Positions 11,773-21,186 of a stretch of DNA of 64,000 nucleotides are shown here, piece by piece. Position 1 is the first letter of the stretch. The number at the start of each line of letters is the position of its first letter. The notes under the pieces were generated by a model. It was not told the DNA's origin, made no database searches, and saw only the letters and a list, made by a program, of their open reading frames with translations. This DNA is from JANQOH01 sp965201115 (lineage in GTDB: Bacteria > Pseudomonadota > Alphaproteobacteria > UBA7887): the NCBI GenBank assembly GCA_965201115.1, contig OZ241745.1, positions 310,001-374,000 on the forward strand, in the 5' to 3' direction. Position numbers and translations under genes: made by a program.

Positions 11773-13432
11773 CCCGCATTTCTCATACGGGTTTGGGGCA
11801 TCGGGGCTCTGTGTGCGATATAGTGTTGTTGAGTATGCACATATCGCGGCACGGAGGTGTTCCCCGATGCAGACGGAGTGTAGCACGGCGCTGGGCGGTT
11901 TTCAACCGGTCGACGGTCGCGCGGTTGTGGCGGCGTTCGACGGCGGGACGGTGACGTCGGACGCGGGGGCATTGTTGCCTGGCCGGGCGGATGCGGCGGT
12001 GGGTCTGGTCGATCGGTTTGCGGCCTGTTTCACCGATGGGCGTGCGCGTCATCTTGTCGAGCACGATGTTCGGACGCTGGTCATGCAGCGCGTGTTCGGG
12101 ATCGCATTGGGATATGAGGACCTGAACGACCACGATGCGTTGCGTCACGATCCGGTCATGGCCGTGTTGGCGGGGAAGTTGGCGTCGCGTCGTTCGGACT
12201 GTGCGCCGCTTGCGGGCAAATCGACGCTGAACCGCCTTGAGTTGGGGGGCGCGGGGCCGTCGCGGTATTGCCGGATCGCGCATGACGGCTCGGCGATTGA
12301 GGATTTGTTCCTGACACTGTTTGTGGAGGCGCACAAGCGGCCCCCGGCTCGCTTGGTTATCGATCTCGACGCCACGGACGATCGGCTTCACGGTCGCCAG
12401 GAGGGTCGTTTTTTCCACGGCTACTACGGCGGCTATTGCTATCTTCCGCTTTATGCGACTTGCGGTCGTCATCTTTTGGCGGCGCGGTTGCGCCCGGCGA
12501 ATGAGGATGGGGCGGCCGGGGCCGTGGAGACTGTTGAGCGGATTGTGTCGCGGTTGCGGCGGCATTGGCCCCGCGTGCGGATAATGGTGCGCGCCGATTC
12601 GGGGTTCGCCCGCGAGGCGCCGATGGCGTGGTGCGAGGCCAACGGCGTCGATTACCTGTTGGGCTTGGCGCGGAACCCCCGTCCGGTGGCGGAAGTCGAG
12701 ACCGAACTGGCGGCGGCGCAAGCGCACAGCGCGGGTTCGGGCAAGCCGCAACGCCGCTTCAAGGACTTCATGTGGAGGACGCGCGACAGCTGGAGCTGCG
12801 CGCGCCGCGTCGTCGCCAAGGCCGAGTGGACCCACGGCAAGGCCAACCCGCGTTTCGTCGTCACCTCGATTGCAACCCATCGGGTCCGCGCCCGGCATCT
12901 CTACGAGCGGCTTTACTGCCAACGCGGCGAGATGGAGAACCGGATCAAGGAGTGCCAACTCGACTTGTTCGCCGACCGCACGTCGACGCGGGCCATGCGG
13001 GCCAACCAGCTGCGCCTGTGGTTCGCGTCCATGGCTTATGTGTTGCTATGCGCACTGCGCCGCATCGGCCTCGACTACACCGAACTGGCGGTCGCCACAT
13101 GCGGGAGCCTGCGCCTGAAACTGCTCAAGATCGGCGCTTGGGTCCGCGTCACCGTGCGCCGCGTCAAGATCGCCATGAACGCCGCGCATCCCTTCCAGCG
13201 CGAGTTCCGTATCGCCTGCCAACGATTATCCGCTGCCGCGGCGTAACGCGGCCCCTCTCGCCCTTCCCCTCAACAACGCAGGAACAGCCCGGAACGCAGC
13301 CCACCGCCAAACGGCGGACCGCCCCAACGCGCCCCGAAAATGCTCGCCAAGCCCCCCGACCACGAAAACACGCACGCACGATAACCAACGACGCACAAAC
13401 CGCACGACAACCACCCGTATGAGAAATGCGGG
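11773..13432 (+). mobile_element. IS1380-family insertion sequence, copy 1 (1660 bp)
   Basis: Both ends carry the perfect 20-bp inverted repeat CCCGCATTTCTCATACGGGT. One transposase gene fills most of the element, leaving a non-coding tail of about 186 bp before the right end. Flanking bases do not match (TTAG on the left, CTAT on the right), so there is no target duplication. The element differs from the copy at 29914-31573 by about ten scattered substitutions, with no length difference. It interrupts the last linker of the tandem repeat array. Base use inside the element is less C-biased than in neighbouring genes. Confidence 0.95.
11867..13246 (+). CDS. IS1380-family transposase, copy 1
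   Basis: This 459-residue DDE transposase is full length for the family. It starts at ATG 11867, eight bases after a GGAGGT ribosome-binding site. Likely catalytic landmarks are LVIDLDATDD (first Asp), VRADSGFAR (second Asp) and RGEMENRIKE (Glu, in a Y-R-E-K-like setting). The C-terminus is rich in Arg and hydrophobic residues. It acts on the terminal inverted repeats of its own element. It appears intact. Compared with copy 2 it has Pro instead of Leu in REAPMAW and PVAEVE instead of LAAEVE. Confidence 0.95.
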   Translation: MQTECSTALGGFQPVDGRAVVAAFDGGTVTSDAGALLPGRADAAVGLVDRFAACFTDGRARHLVEHDVRTLVMQRVFGIALGYEDLNDHDALRHDPVMAVLAGKLASRRSDCAPLAGKSTLNRLELGGAGPSRYCRIAHDGSAIEDLFLTLFVEAHKRPPARLVIDLDATDDRLHGRQEGRFFHGYYGGYCYLPLYATCGRHLLAARLRPANEDGAAGAVETVERIVSRLRRHWPRVRIMVRADSGFAREAPMAWCEANGVDYLLGLARNPRPVAEVETELAAAQAHSAGSGKPQRRFKDFMWRTRDSWSCARRVVAKAEWTHGKANPRFVVTSIATHRVRARHLYERLYCQRGEMENRIKECQLDLFADRTSTRAMRANQLRLWFASMAYVLLCALRRIGLDYTELAVATCGSLRLKLLKIGAWVRVTVRRVKIAMNAAHPFQREFRIACQRLSAAAA

Positions 13433-13685
13433 CTATAAGCGCCGGCGCCACGCAGGCGGCGAGCGGTATCCCCGGCAAACGAGGCCCGGCGGGCGAGCGC
13501 GACCGCGCGCGGCCGGCTACCGACCGACCGCGTGGCCCTCGCGCGGCCGGGGCGCCGGCCCGAGACGCATCGGCGGCAGCCGGGGCGGCGGCGAGCCGAT
13601 GCGCCGCCGGATGGAAAGCGCGATGCGCGGCCCGCCCGAAACGCGCACGCCGCCCGCGCGCCGCCGCGTTCCCGGCGGAGAAGGT

Positions 13686-13762
13686 TGGCGCGCCCTGAAG
13701 GATTCGAACCTTCGACCTGCGGATTAGAAGTCCGCCGCTCTGTCCGGCTGAGCTAAGGGCGC
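13686..13762 (-). tRNA. tRNA-Arg (TCT)
   Basis: Read on the minus strand, the acceptor GCGCCC pairs with GGGCGC, the anticodon loop is CTTCTAA (anticodon TCT) and the T-arm contains GGTTCGAATCC. The CCA end is encoded at 13688-13686. The gene is 77 bases long. Between the right end of IS copy 1 and this tRNA (13433-13685) I see no gene or convincing site. Confidence 0.96.
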
Positions 13763-13784
13763 GGCGCCTCGGCGTTCGCCCCGT

Positions 13785-14078
13785 TCAGCGGGGGCGATCG
13801 TGACGGAAATTGTCGGCGTAGGATTTAAGCGCGGGGCGGGCGTCGCGCGGGGCGAATGTTTCGTAGTCCAGCCCGTTGGCGCGCGCGTGGGCGACCGCCG
13901 CTTCCAAGGTCGGGAAGCGCAGACGCACCTGCCGCGCGGTGTCCGACGAGGCGGTCCAGCCCGTCAGGCGATCGATGCGCGGCGCCGACTCGGGCTCGGG
14001 CTCGAGCACCCAATGGGCGCTTTGCGCGCGCCCCGATTGCATGGCCGTTTTCGCCGGCCGGTAGAGTCGCCACTTCAT
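13785..14078 (-). CDS. NDUFS4-type complex I accessory subunit (ETC complex I subunit region)
   Basis: This 97-residue protein matches the bacterial homologue of the mitochondrial NDUFS4 (18-kDa) subunit of NADH:ubiquinone oxidoreductase. The N-terminal MKWRLYRPAKTAMQSGRAQ, the central DRLTGWTASSDTARQVRLRF and the DYETFAP-containing C-terminus are family landmarks. It is a soluble accessory subunit at the junction of the peripheral arm and is known in Alphaproteobacteria. The main nuo genes are not in the window. It lies 22 bases from tRNA-Arg on the same strand. The upstream region 14079-14308 must hold divergent promoters for this gene and the ABC operon. Confidence 0.9.
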   Translation of the reverse strand: MKWRLYRPAKTAMQSGRAQSAHWVLEPEPESAPRIDRLTGWTASSDTARQVRLRFPTLEAAVAHARANGLDYETFAPRDARPALKSYADNFRHDRPR

Positions 14079-14308
14079 CGCCGCGCCCTCGCCGCCATCG
14101 TCATCGCCATACCCCGCCGCCGCCCGGCGGCAGTGTAACGCACGGCGCGCGCGGCGCGCGAGTCGGCGCGCCTGCCGGGGATGGCGAATTACCCCCTTGA
14201 AAGTTCGGCCGGCGCCGCCTATCTAACGGCGCGAATTTCTTTCCACAGCCGGCATGGCGCGTGGTTCGCGGGCGCGGAGGCGCCGGCGGCGCGAGGGGGA
14301 GGGCGCGG

Positions 14309-15277
14309 GTGTCGCCACTGATCGAGGTAGAATCCGTAAGCAAGCGCTTCGGCGCGATCCAGGCCGTCGACGGCGTGTCGCTCAGCGTCGGCCCCGGCGA
14401 AGTGCTGGGCTTCCTGGGGCCGAACGGCGCCGGAAAAACCACCACCATGCGCATGATCGCCGGCTTCGTCCGGCCCGATTCCGGCGCGATCGCGGTTTGC
14501 GGGCACGACGCGCAGACCGATGGCCTCGCCGCGCGCGAGGCCATCGGCTACCTGCCCGAGGGCGCGCCGCTCTATGCCGACATGACTCCGGAGGGATTCC
14601 TGGATTTCGTCGCCGCGGCGCGCGGCCTGCGCGGCGCGCGGGCGCGCGAGCGCGTGGCGTGGGCCATCGACCGGCTGGCCCTGCGCCCCGTGCTCGGGCA
14701 GTCGGTCGATACGCTGTCGAAGGGCTTCAAGCGCCGCGTGGGCCTCGCGCTCGCGCTGGTCCACGACCCCCGGGCGCTGATACTCGACGAGCCCACCGAC
14801 GGCCTGGACCCGAACCAAAAACACGACGTGCGCGGGTTGATACGCGAATTGTCGCGCGACAAGGCCATCGTCATCTCGACCCATCTGCTCGAGGAGGTCG
14901 ACGCCGTCTGCACCCGCGCGGCGATCATCGCGCGCGGGCGCATCGTGGCGAACGGCACTCCGGGCGAACTGGCGCGCCGGTCGCGCTATCACAACGCGGT
15001 GGAAGTCACCGTGCGCGGCCCCTCCGCCGACGAGGCGGCGCGCGCCTTCGGCGCCCTCGACGGCGTGGCCGAGGTCGCGACCGAGACCGCCGGCGGCGCC
15101 GTGCGCTGCACGCTGTTTCCCCGCAAAGGCGCCGCGCCCATCGGCGCCGTAAGCGCGTTCCTGCAAACCGCGTCGTGGAGCGTCGAAAGGCTCGCGGTCG
15201 AGGGCGGCCGCCTCGACGACGTGTTCCGTTCGGTCACCGTCGGCGCAACCGCCGGGCGGGGCGGGGGAAAGGCCTGA
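14309..15277 (+). CDS. ABC exporter ATP-binding protein, GldA-like
   Basis: This is a 322-residue ATPase. Walker A is GPNGAGKTT near residue 40, the signature-like region is LSKGFKRRVGLALAL, Walker B is ALILDEPTDGLDPNQ and the H-loop is STHLLEEVD. A regulatory C-terminal domain of about 90 residues follows. The divergent signature LSKG and the tail are typical of the ABC-2 exporter subclass that includes gliding-motility GldA. I chose GTG at 14309 because GAGGGGGAGG lies 6-8 bases before it; a longer frame from GTG 14261 has no such site. It begins a four-gene operon with a permease, a GldG-like protein and a DUF4340 protein. Confidence 0.88.
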   Translation: MSPLIEVESVSKRFGAIQAVDGVSLSVGPGEVLGFLGPNGAGKTTTMRMIAGFVRPDSGAIAVCGHDAQTDGLAAREAIGYLPEGAPLYADMTPEGFLDFVAAARGLRGARARERVAWAIDRLALRPVLGQSVDTLSKGFKRRVGLALALVHDPRALILDEPTDGLDPNQKHDVRGLIRELSRDKAIVISTHLLEEVDAVCTRAAIIARGRIVANGTPGELARRSRYHNAVEVTVRGPSADEAARAFGALDGVAEVATETAGGAVRCTLFPRKGAAPIGAVSAFLQTASWSVERLAVEGGRLDDVFRSVTVGATAGRGGGKA

Positions 15278-15281
15278 CCCA

Positions 15282-16016
15282 ATGAGCAAGACCGCAATCG
15301 TCTTCAAGCGCGAGCTCGCCGGCTATTTCGCCACGCCGGTGGCCTATGTGTTCATCGTGATCTTCCTGTTTCTGAACGGGATTTTCACGTTCTACCTGGG
15401 CGATTTCTACGAGCGCGGCCAGGCGGACCTCGGCCCCTTCTTCACCTGGCATCCGTGGCTCTACCTGTTTCTCGTGCCCGCGCTCGGCATGAGGCTGTGG
15501 GCCGAGGAGCGCCGCAGCGGCACCGTCGAACTGCTCATGACCCTGCCGATCTCGACCGCGCAAGCGGTGCTCGGCAAGTTTTTCGCCGTATGGGCGTTCA
15601 CGGCGATCGGGCTGGCGCTCACCTTTCCCGTGTGGATCACCGTCAACTATCTGGGCGACCCCGACAACGGGATTATCGCCGCGGGCTATTTCGGCAGCCT
15701 GTTGCTGGCGGGGGCTTCGCTGTCGATCGCCGCGTGCCTGTCGGCGCTGACCCGCAACCAGATCGTCGCCTTCGTGGTATCGGTGGTCGTGTGCTTCCTG
15801 TTCACGATTTCCGGCTTGCCGCTGGTGGTGAACGTCTTCGCCGGCTGGGCGCCGCAGGCGCTGGCGGATACCGTCGCCTCGTTCAGCTTCCTGGCGAATT
15901 TCAACGACATGACCCGCGGCGTGATCGATTTGCGCCACATCGTCTATTTCGTCTCGCTGATCGCGCTGTGGCTGTTCGCCAACACCGTCGCGGTCGCGCG
16001 CATCAAGGGAGTCTGA
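15282..16016 (+). CDS. ABC-2 type permease, GldF-like
   Basis: This 244-residue membrane protein has six hydrophobic segments, among them VAYVFIVIFLFLNGIFTFYL, WLYLFLVPALGMRLWAEE, IVAFVVSVVVCFLFTISGL and HIVYFVSLIALWLFANTVAVARI. The RRSGTVELLMTLPIS motif and the overall length are those of the ABC-2 permease partnered with GldA/GldG-type genes. It starts four bases after the ATPase stop and ends four bases before the next start, so the three genes are translated together. The substrate is not known. In non-gliding proteobacteria this system is common and its function is not established. Confidence 0.88.
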   Translation: MSKTAIVFKRELAGYFATPVAYVFIVIFLFLNGIFTFYLGDFYERGQADLGPFFTWHPWLYLFLVPALGMRLWAEERRSGTVELLMTLPISTAQAVLGKFFAVWAFTAIGLALTFPVWITVNYLGDPDNGIIAAGYFGSLLLAGASLSIAACLSALTRNQIVAFVVSVVVCFLFTISGLPLVVNVFAGWAPQALADTVASFSFLANFNDMTRGVIDLRHIVYFVSLIALWLFANTVAVARIKGV

Positions 16017-16020
16017 AGCC

Positions 16021-17955
16021 ATGACGGGTTCCGGGCGCCGGGCGTCGGCGTGGGTCGCGCTGGCGCTGGCCGCGGCGCTGTTCCTGGCGCTGAACGTGCT
16101 GAGCCAAACCGTCTTCCGCACCGCGCGCGTCGATCTCACCGAGGGCGGGCTATACACCCTCTCCGGGGGCACGCGCGCAATGCTGGAAACGATGGAAGAG
16201 CCGCTGACCGTGCGCTTCTTCTTCAGCGAATCGCTGGCCGCCGACCTGCCGGGCTTCCGGCAATACGCACAGCGCGTGCGCGAACTGCTCGAGACCTACG
16301 CCGACCGCGCCGGCGGCGCGATTACGCTCGAGACAATCGACCCCGAACCGTTCTCCGAGGCCGAGGACGAAGCGGTGGCGTTCGGCCTCAACGGCGTGCC
16401 GCTGAACGAGCAAGGCGAGCGCCTGTATTTCGGCATGGCGGCCACCAACGCCACCGACGACCTCGAGGTCGTGCCGTTCTTCCAGGACGCCCGCGAATCG
16501 TTTCTCGAATACGACCTGACGCGCGCGTTCTACCGGCTGGCGCACCCCGAGCGCCCGGTCGTCGGGCTGATCTCGACCCTGCCGATCGACGGCGGCTTCC
16601 ACCCGCAGCGCGGCGCGCAGCCCGCCTGGGCCGTCGCCGGCCAAATCCGCCAGCTGTTCGAACTCCGCGACCTGACGACCGAAATCGCGGAAATCCCCGG
16701 CGATGTCGACGTGCTGATGGTCGTGCATCCGAAGGACCTGCCCGGCGCCGCGCGCTACGCCATCGACCAATACGTGCTCGGCGGCGGCCAGGCGATGGTG
16801 TTCGTCGACCCGTTCTCCGAGGCGGCGGCCGGCGTGCCCGACCCGGAAAACCCCATGCGCCTGCATAACTCCCGCCTGCCGGAACTGTTCGCCGCGTGGG
16901 GCGTGGAGCTCGCGCCGGGCATGATCGTGGGCGACCGCCTGTCGGCGCGGAAGGTCCGCGGCGGCTCGCGCGAACGCCCCGTCGCGGTCGACTACATCGC
17001 CTGGCTGAATTTCGGCCCGCCCAATTTCAACCGCGAGGAAATCGTCACCGCGCAGCTCGGCGCCATCAACGTGGCCACGGCCGGCTCGCTGTCGCCGGTC
17101 GAGGGCGCGGCGACCGAGTTCGTCCCGCTCATTACGTCGTCGAGCGAGGCGATGCTGTTCGAGCGCATGCACGTACAGTTCATGCCCGACCCGGCGCAGC
17201 TGCTGGCGGATTTCGCCGCCACGGGCGATTCCTACACGATAGCCGCGCGCATAACCGGACCGGTGGAGACCGCCTTCCCCGCCGGCCCGCCGCCCGACGA
17301 GGACGCGGCCGCCGGCGGCGCGGCGGATGACGACGAAGAAGACGCCGCCCCGGCCCTGCCCGAAGGCCATCGCGCCGCGTCCGACGGCCCGGTCAACCTG
17401 CTGCTGGTCGCCGACACCGATCTGCTCGCCGACCGCTCATGGGTGCAGATCGGCAACTTCCTGGGCGACGAGGTGATCGTCCCGACCGCCGACAACGGCG
17501 CGTTCGCCATCAACGCGCTCGATATCTGGTCCGGCTCCGGCGATCTGATCGGGTTGCGCAGCCGGCGCACGTCGGAGCGCCCGTTCGTCGTCGTGCAGGA
17601 GCTGCAACGCGCGGCCGAGCGCCGCTTCCGCGAGACCGAACAGGCGCTCCAGGCGCAGGTGCGCGAGACCGAGGCCCAACTCGCCGAGCTCCAGCTCGGC
17701 GGCGACGGCGCGCAGACCGTTCTGACGCCCGAGCAACAAGCCTCCATCGTCGAGTTCCGCGAGCGCCTGGTCGCCTCCCGCAAGCAGCTGCGCGACGTAC
17801 AACTGGCGCTGCGGCAGGACATCGAGCGCCTGGGCGCGAACCTGAAATTCGTCAATATCGCGCTGGTTCCGGTGCTCGTGGCGCTGATCGGCGCGGCGGT
17901 GGCGCTGCTGCGCGCGCGCCGCCGCCGCCGCGCGCTCGCGCTGGCGGAAACCTGA
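16021..17955 (+). CDS. GldG-like auxiliary component of ABC exporter
   Basis: This 644-residue protein has one N-terminal transmembrane helix (WVALALAAALFLALNVLSQT) and one near the C-terminus (VNIALVPVLVALIGAAVALLRARRRRR), with a large periplasmic region between them. The DLTEGGLYTLSGGTRAMLETMEEPLTVRFFFS segment is the hallmark of the GldG / ABC-type auxiliary family. An acidic low-complexity stretch (ADDDEEDAAPALPE) lies near residue 440 and a coiled-coil-prone segment rich in Glu, Gln and Arg near 525-600. The Arg-rich C-terminal tail would be cytoplasmic. The stop codon TGA is followed at once by the left end of a terminal-inverted-repeat element. Confidence 0.87.
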   Translation: MTGSGRRASAWVALALAAALFLALNVLSQTVFRTARVDLTEGGLYTLSGGTRAMLETMEEPLTVRFFFSESLAADLPGFRQYAQRVRELLETYADRAGGAITLETIDPEPFSEAEDEAVAFGLNGVPLNEQGERLYFGMAATNATDDLEVVPFFQDARESFLEYDLTRAFYRLAHPERPVVGLISTLPIDGGFHPQRGAQPAWAVAGQIRQLFELRDLTTEIAEIPGDVDVLMVVHPKDLPGAARYAIDQYVLGGGQAMVFVDPFSEAAAGVPDPENPMRLHNSRLPELFAAWGVELAPGMIVGDRLSARKVRGGSRERPVAVDYIAWLNFGPPNFNREEIVTAQLGAINVATAGSLSPVEGAATEFVPLITSSSEAMLFERMHVQFMPDPAQLLADFAATGDSYTIAARITGPVETAFPAGPPPDEDAAAGGAADDDEEDAAPALPEGHRAASDGPVNLLLVADTDLLADRSWVQIGNFLGDEVIVPTADNGAFAINALDIWSGSGDLIGLRSRRTSERPFVVVQELQRAAERRFRETEQALQAQVRETEAQLAELQLGGDGAQTVLTPEQQASIVEFRERLVASRKQLRDVQLALRQDIERLGANLKFVNIALVPVLVALIGAAVALLRARRRRRALALAET

Positions 17956-17956
17956 A

Positions 17957-18120
17957 TGCCTGTACCGAAATGCTTACCCCGCCGAAGGCGGGGCCTGGGT
18001 GCGCGGGCGTCCCCGCCCGCACGTTTCTGCGCGCCGCGATGTCGGCGGGGAAGCGCGAGCGGACAAGAGGCCCGCCGGCTCCCGCCGGACCGGTAACCGC
18101 CGAATTCCGGTACAGACTCT
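17957..18120. mobile_element. MITE-like element with terminal inverted repeats, copy M1
   Basis: About 165 bp, starting with ATGCCTGTACCGAAAT and ending in ATTCCGGTACAGACTCT, which is the inverted repeat of the left end with a few mismatches. The core is the triple-hairpin repeat. It lies directly after the TGA of the GldG-like gene (17953-17955), and TGA also follows its right end. It separates the GldG-like gene from the DUF4340 gene of the same operon, and encodes nothing. Confidence 0.85.
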
Positions 18121-18168
18121 GACGCCCCGCGCGCCCCCGCCCAACGCTTATCGCCACGGAAACGCACG

Positions 18169-19428
18169 ATGCCGAGCAAGAACGTTCTCATCCTCGCCGC
18201 CGTCACGGCGGCCGTCGCCGCCATCGCCGTCGCCGCCGCGATGTCGCGCCAGTCGGCGACCGAGCGCGTAACCGTCGACGCCCTGGCCCTGCCCGGCCTG
18301 ATGGACCGCGTCAACGACGTCGACCGGATCGATCTCGCCGGACCGGAAGGCGAATTCGCACTGCGGTTCGACGGCGCGCGCTGGACCGTCCCGGCGCTGG
18401 CGGATTTCCCCGCCGATTTCGACAAGGTGAAAAAGACCCTGATCGCGCTCGGCGAACTGCGGCTGGTCGAGGCCAAAACCTCCGACCCCGAACGCTACGG
18501 CAGACTCGGCCTCGCCGAACCCGGCGCCGAAGACGGCGCGGGCACGCGGCTCCGCCTCGGCGCCGGAGACGCGGAAACCGTCGCCGCGCTCACGGTCGGC
18601 AATCCCGGCCGCGGCGGACCGGACCAGGTCTATATCCGCCGCGGCGACGACGCCGGAACATGGCTGGCCCGCGGCGCGCTCGATCTCGGCGCCGCGCCGA
18701 AGGACTGGGTGGACACGCTCGTCGTGCGTCTCGACGGCGACCGCGTGCGCCGCGTGATCATCTCCCACGCCGGCGACGGCGAAAGGCTCGAGATCTTCAA
18801 AACGAACCCCGGCGAGGAATCGTTCGAACTGGCGGAAATGCCCGAGGGCGCGACCCTGCGCTCGCCGCTGACCCTCGACAATCTGGGCCGCGCGCTCGCG
18901 TTCGTGCGCTTCGACGAAGTAGCCCCCGCCGCCGAGGGGCCGGCCGCCGGCGCCGGCGATTCCACCGCCGTGTTCGAGACCTTCGACGGCGTAACGCTGA
19001 CCGTCACCCTGCAAGCGCGCGGCGAGGCGACATGGGCGCGCTTCGACGCCGCCTACGACCCCGCCGCCGCCGCGCCCGCGCCGGAAGCCGGGGAAGACGC
19101 CCCGGACGAGACCGCCGCCGAAGACGAAAGCGCCGCCGAAACCGCGGAAGAAGCGGCGGACGCAACGGCGCAAGAGGAAGAGGAAGACCCCTTCGACGCC
19201 GAGGCCGACACCGCGCAACTGCTCGCGCGCACCGCCGACTGGGTGTTCCAGCTGCCGGATTTCAAGGCCGAACAACTGGCCATGCGCCTGGCCCGCCTCA
19301 TCGATCTGCCCGGTTCCGGCGAGGACGAGTCGGAAAACGGCGGCCCCGCCGTCCTGCTTCCCGACGAGCTCCCCCCCGGCGCGCTCCCCCCCGGCGTCGA
19401 GCCGCCCCCCGTGATCCAGCTCGATTGA
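18169..19428 (+). CDS. DUF4340 domain protein
   Basis: This 419-residue protein has an N-terminal membrane anchor (VLILAAVTAAVAAIAVAAAM) followed by the DUF4340 domain, with the landmarks DRIDLAGPEGEFALRFDGARWTVP, YGRLGLAEPGAEDGAGTRLRLG and VYIRRGDDAGTWLARG. A strongly acidic low-complexity region (about residues 305-345) precedes a final segment that ends in DPFDAEADTAQLLARTADWVFQLPDFKAEQL and a Pro-rich tail. DUF4340 proteins regularly follow GldG-like genes, so it is a fourth component of the same exporter system. Its periplasmic function is unknown. Its distance of about 210 bp from GldG is explained by the inserted element M1. Confidence 0.85.
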   Translation: MPSKNVLILAAVTAAVAAIAVAAAMSRQSATERVTVDALALPGLMDRVNDVDRIDLAGPEGEFALRFDGARWTVPALADFPADFDKVKKTLIALGELRLVEAKTSDPERYGRLGLAEPGAEDGAGTRLRLGAGDAETVAALTVGNPGRGGPDQVYIRRGDDAGTWLARGALDLGAAPKDWVDTLVVRLDGDRVRRVIISHAGDGERLEIFKTNPGEESFELAEMPEGATLRSPLTLDNLGRALAFVRFDEVAPAAEGPAAGAGDSTAVFETFDGVTLTVTLQARGEATWARFDAAYDPAAAAPAPEAGEDAPDETAAEDESAAETAEEAADATAQEEEEDPFDAEADTAQLLARTADWVFQLPDFKAEQLAMRLARLIDLPGSGEDESENGGPAVLLPDELPPGALPPGVEPPPVIQLD

Positions 19429-19463
19429 CGGCGCGCAACCCGGCCCGGAACGAGCGAACCGGC

Positions 19464-20810
19464 ATGAGCGCGCGCCGCGGCGTCCGCATCGGCTGCGGCG
19501 CGGGCTTCGCGGGCGACCGCTGGGAACCCGCCGTCGAACTCGCCCGTAAGGGCGAGGTCGATTACCTCGCGTTCGAGTGCCTCGCCGAACGCACCATCGC
19601 GCGCGAAACGCTCGCCATGCGCCGCGGCGAACACGACGGCGCAAACCCGCGGCTGGAAGAGCGCCTGCGCGCCGTCCTGCCCGCATGCGCCGCCAACGGC
19701 GTGCGCGTCGTATCCAACATGGGCGCCGCCAACCCCCTCGCCGCCGGGCGCCGCGCCGCGCAAATCGCCGCCGAAACCGGAGCGGACGACCCCCGCTGCG
19801 CCGTCCTGCTCGGAGACGACGTGAGCGAAACCATCGCCGCGCGCGGCGAACTGACCCTGCTCGAGAGCGGCGACCCGCTCGAATCGATTCTCCCGCGCAT
19901 GGCCGCCGCCAATGCCTATCTCGGCGCCGACGCGGTCCGCGACGCCCTCGCCGCCGGCCCCCCCATCGTCATGACCGGGCGCGTGGCCGACCCGTCGCTC
20001 TTCCTGGGGCCGATGCTCCACGAACTCGGCTGGTCATACGACGATTACGACCGCCTGGCGCAGGGAACACTCGCCGGACACCTGCTCGAATGCGCCGGCC
20101 AGCTCACCGGCGGCTATTTCGCCGACCCCGGCCCGAAGGACGTTCCCGGCCTCGCGCGCCTCGGCTTTCCGTTCGCCGACATCGGCGCCGACGGCTCCGT
20201 GACCGTCGGCAAGGTCGCCCAGGCCGGCGGGCGCATCGACGCGCAAACCTGCACGGAACAACTGCTCTACGAAATGCACGACCCCGCCGCCTACGTCACG
20301 CCCGATTGCGTGCTCGACGCCACCGGCGTGCGCTTCGAACAGGCGGGGCCCGGCCGCGTCCGCGCGGCGGGCGCGCGCGCCGCGCCGCGCACCCCCGCCT
20401 ACAAGGTCAGCGTGGGCTATTTCGACGGCTATGCCGGCGAGGGGCAGATTTCCTACGCGGGGCCGAACGCCGTCGCGCGGGCGCGCCTCGCCGCCGAAAT
20501 CGTCGCCGAACGCCTCCGCATCCGCGGCTTCGCTTGTGACGAATGGCGCGTCGACCTCATCGGCCTCGACAGCCTGCACGGCCCGGGGCCGGGGCGGCCG
20601 GAGCCTTACGAAACCCGCCTGCGCGTTGTCGGGCGCTGCGCCGACCGCCGCGCCGCCGCCGCTATCGGCCACGAGGTCGAGACCCTGCTCACGAACGGCC
20701 CGCAGGGCGGCGCCGGCGATTCGCGAAGCGTCCGCGAAATCCTCGCCGTCCAGTCCGTCCTCCTGCCCCGCGAACTCGTCCGCCCCCGCGTCGAGACCGT
20801 CGGCGCATAA
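19464..20810 (+). CDS. Acyclic terpene utilisation AtuA family protein (DUF1446)
   Basis: This 448-residue cytoplasmic protein shows the AtuA-family pattern: IGCGAGFAGDRWEPAVELARKG at the start, DYLAFECLAERTIA, NGVRVVSNMGAANPLAAG, VMTGRVADPSLFLGPM and YKVSVGYFDGYAGEGQISYAGPNAVARARLA. AtuA is required for citronellol/acyclic terpene catabolism in Pseudomonas, but most homologues have unknown substrates. It starts at ATG 19464. Seven bases separate it from the small AtuA-associated gene downstream, a pairing typical of this family. It may be read through from the preceding operon (35-bp gap). Confidence 0.88.
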   Translation: MSARRGVRIGCGAGFAGDRWEPAVELARKGEVDYLAFECLAERTIARETLAMRRGEHDGANPRLEERLRAVLPACAANGVRVVSNMGAANPLAAGRRAAQIAAETGADDPRCAVLLGDDVSETIAARGELTLLESGDPLESILPRMAAANAYLGADAVRDALAAGPPIVMTGRVADPSLFLGPMLHELGWSYDDYDRLAQGTLAGHLLECAGQLTGGYFADPGPKDVPGLARLGFPFADIGADGSVTVGKVAQAGGRIDAQTCTEQLLYEMHDPAAYVTPDCVLDATGVRFEQAGPGRVRAAGARAAPRTPAYKVSVGYFDGYAGEGQISYAGPNAVARARLAAEIVAERLRIRGFACDEWRVDLIGLDSLHGPGPGRPEPYETRLRVVGRCADRRAAAAIGHEVETLLTNGPQGGAGDSRSVREILAVQSVLLPRELVRPRVETVGA

Positions 20811-20817
20811 GCCCGCA

Positions 20818-21153
20818 ATGACAATCGTGCGCGATCTCGCCCATTCGCGGGCCGGCGACAAGGGCGCCGCGGTCAACGTCTCCGCCATCGCCTTCGACGC
20901 CGCGGGCTATGCGCGCCTTGAACGCGAGCTCACTGCGGCGCGCGTGGCGGCCGCCTTCGCCCCCGTCGCCAGCGGCCCCGTGCGCCGCTACGCCCTCCCC
21001 GGCCTGCGCGCCCTCAATTTCGTCGTCGAGGGCATGAAGGGCGGCGGCGTAACGCGAACCCTCTGCCACGACATCCACGGCAAGAGCCTCAGCTCCCTGC
21101 TGTCGGCAATCCCCCTCCCCGGCAACCGCCCCGGCGCCGCCGCGGCCCCCTGA
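20818..21153 (+). CDS. AtuA-associated ferredoxin-like fold protein
   Basis: This 111-residue protein begins VRDLAHSRAGDKGAAVNVSAIA, the invariant start of the small domain that is fused to or follows AtuA proteins. It also has the NFVVEGMKGGGVTRTLCHDIHGKSLS segment. It starts at ATG 20818, seven bases after the AtuA gene, and the two probably form one complex. The C-terminal tail beyond PLPGNRP is low complexity. Function is unknown beyond the association with AtuA. Downstream lie two repeat units. Confidence 0.85.
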   Translation: MTIVRDLAHSRAGDKGAAVNVSAIAFDAAGYARLERELTAARVAAAFAPVASGPVRRYALPGLRALNFVVEGMKGGGVTRTLCHDIHGKSLSSLLSAIPLPGNRPGAAAAP

Positions 21154-21186
21154 TGCCGACCGCCCGCACATTGCCGCAAGGCGCAA

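Noticed and set aside
13433..13685. Possible gene between IS copy 1 and tRNA-Arg
   Set aside because: Open frames exist, but they read into the antisense of tRNA-Arg (ending in tRNA-complement peptides) and have no start signal.
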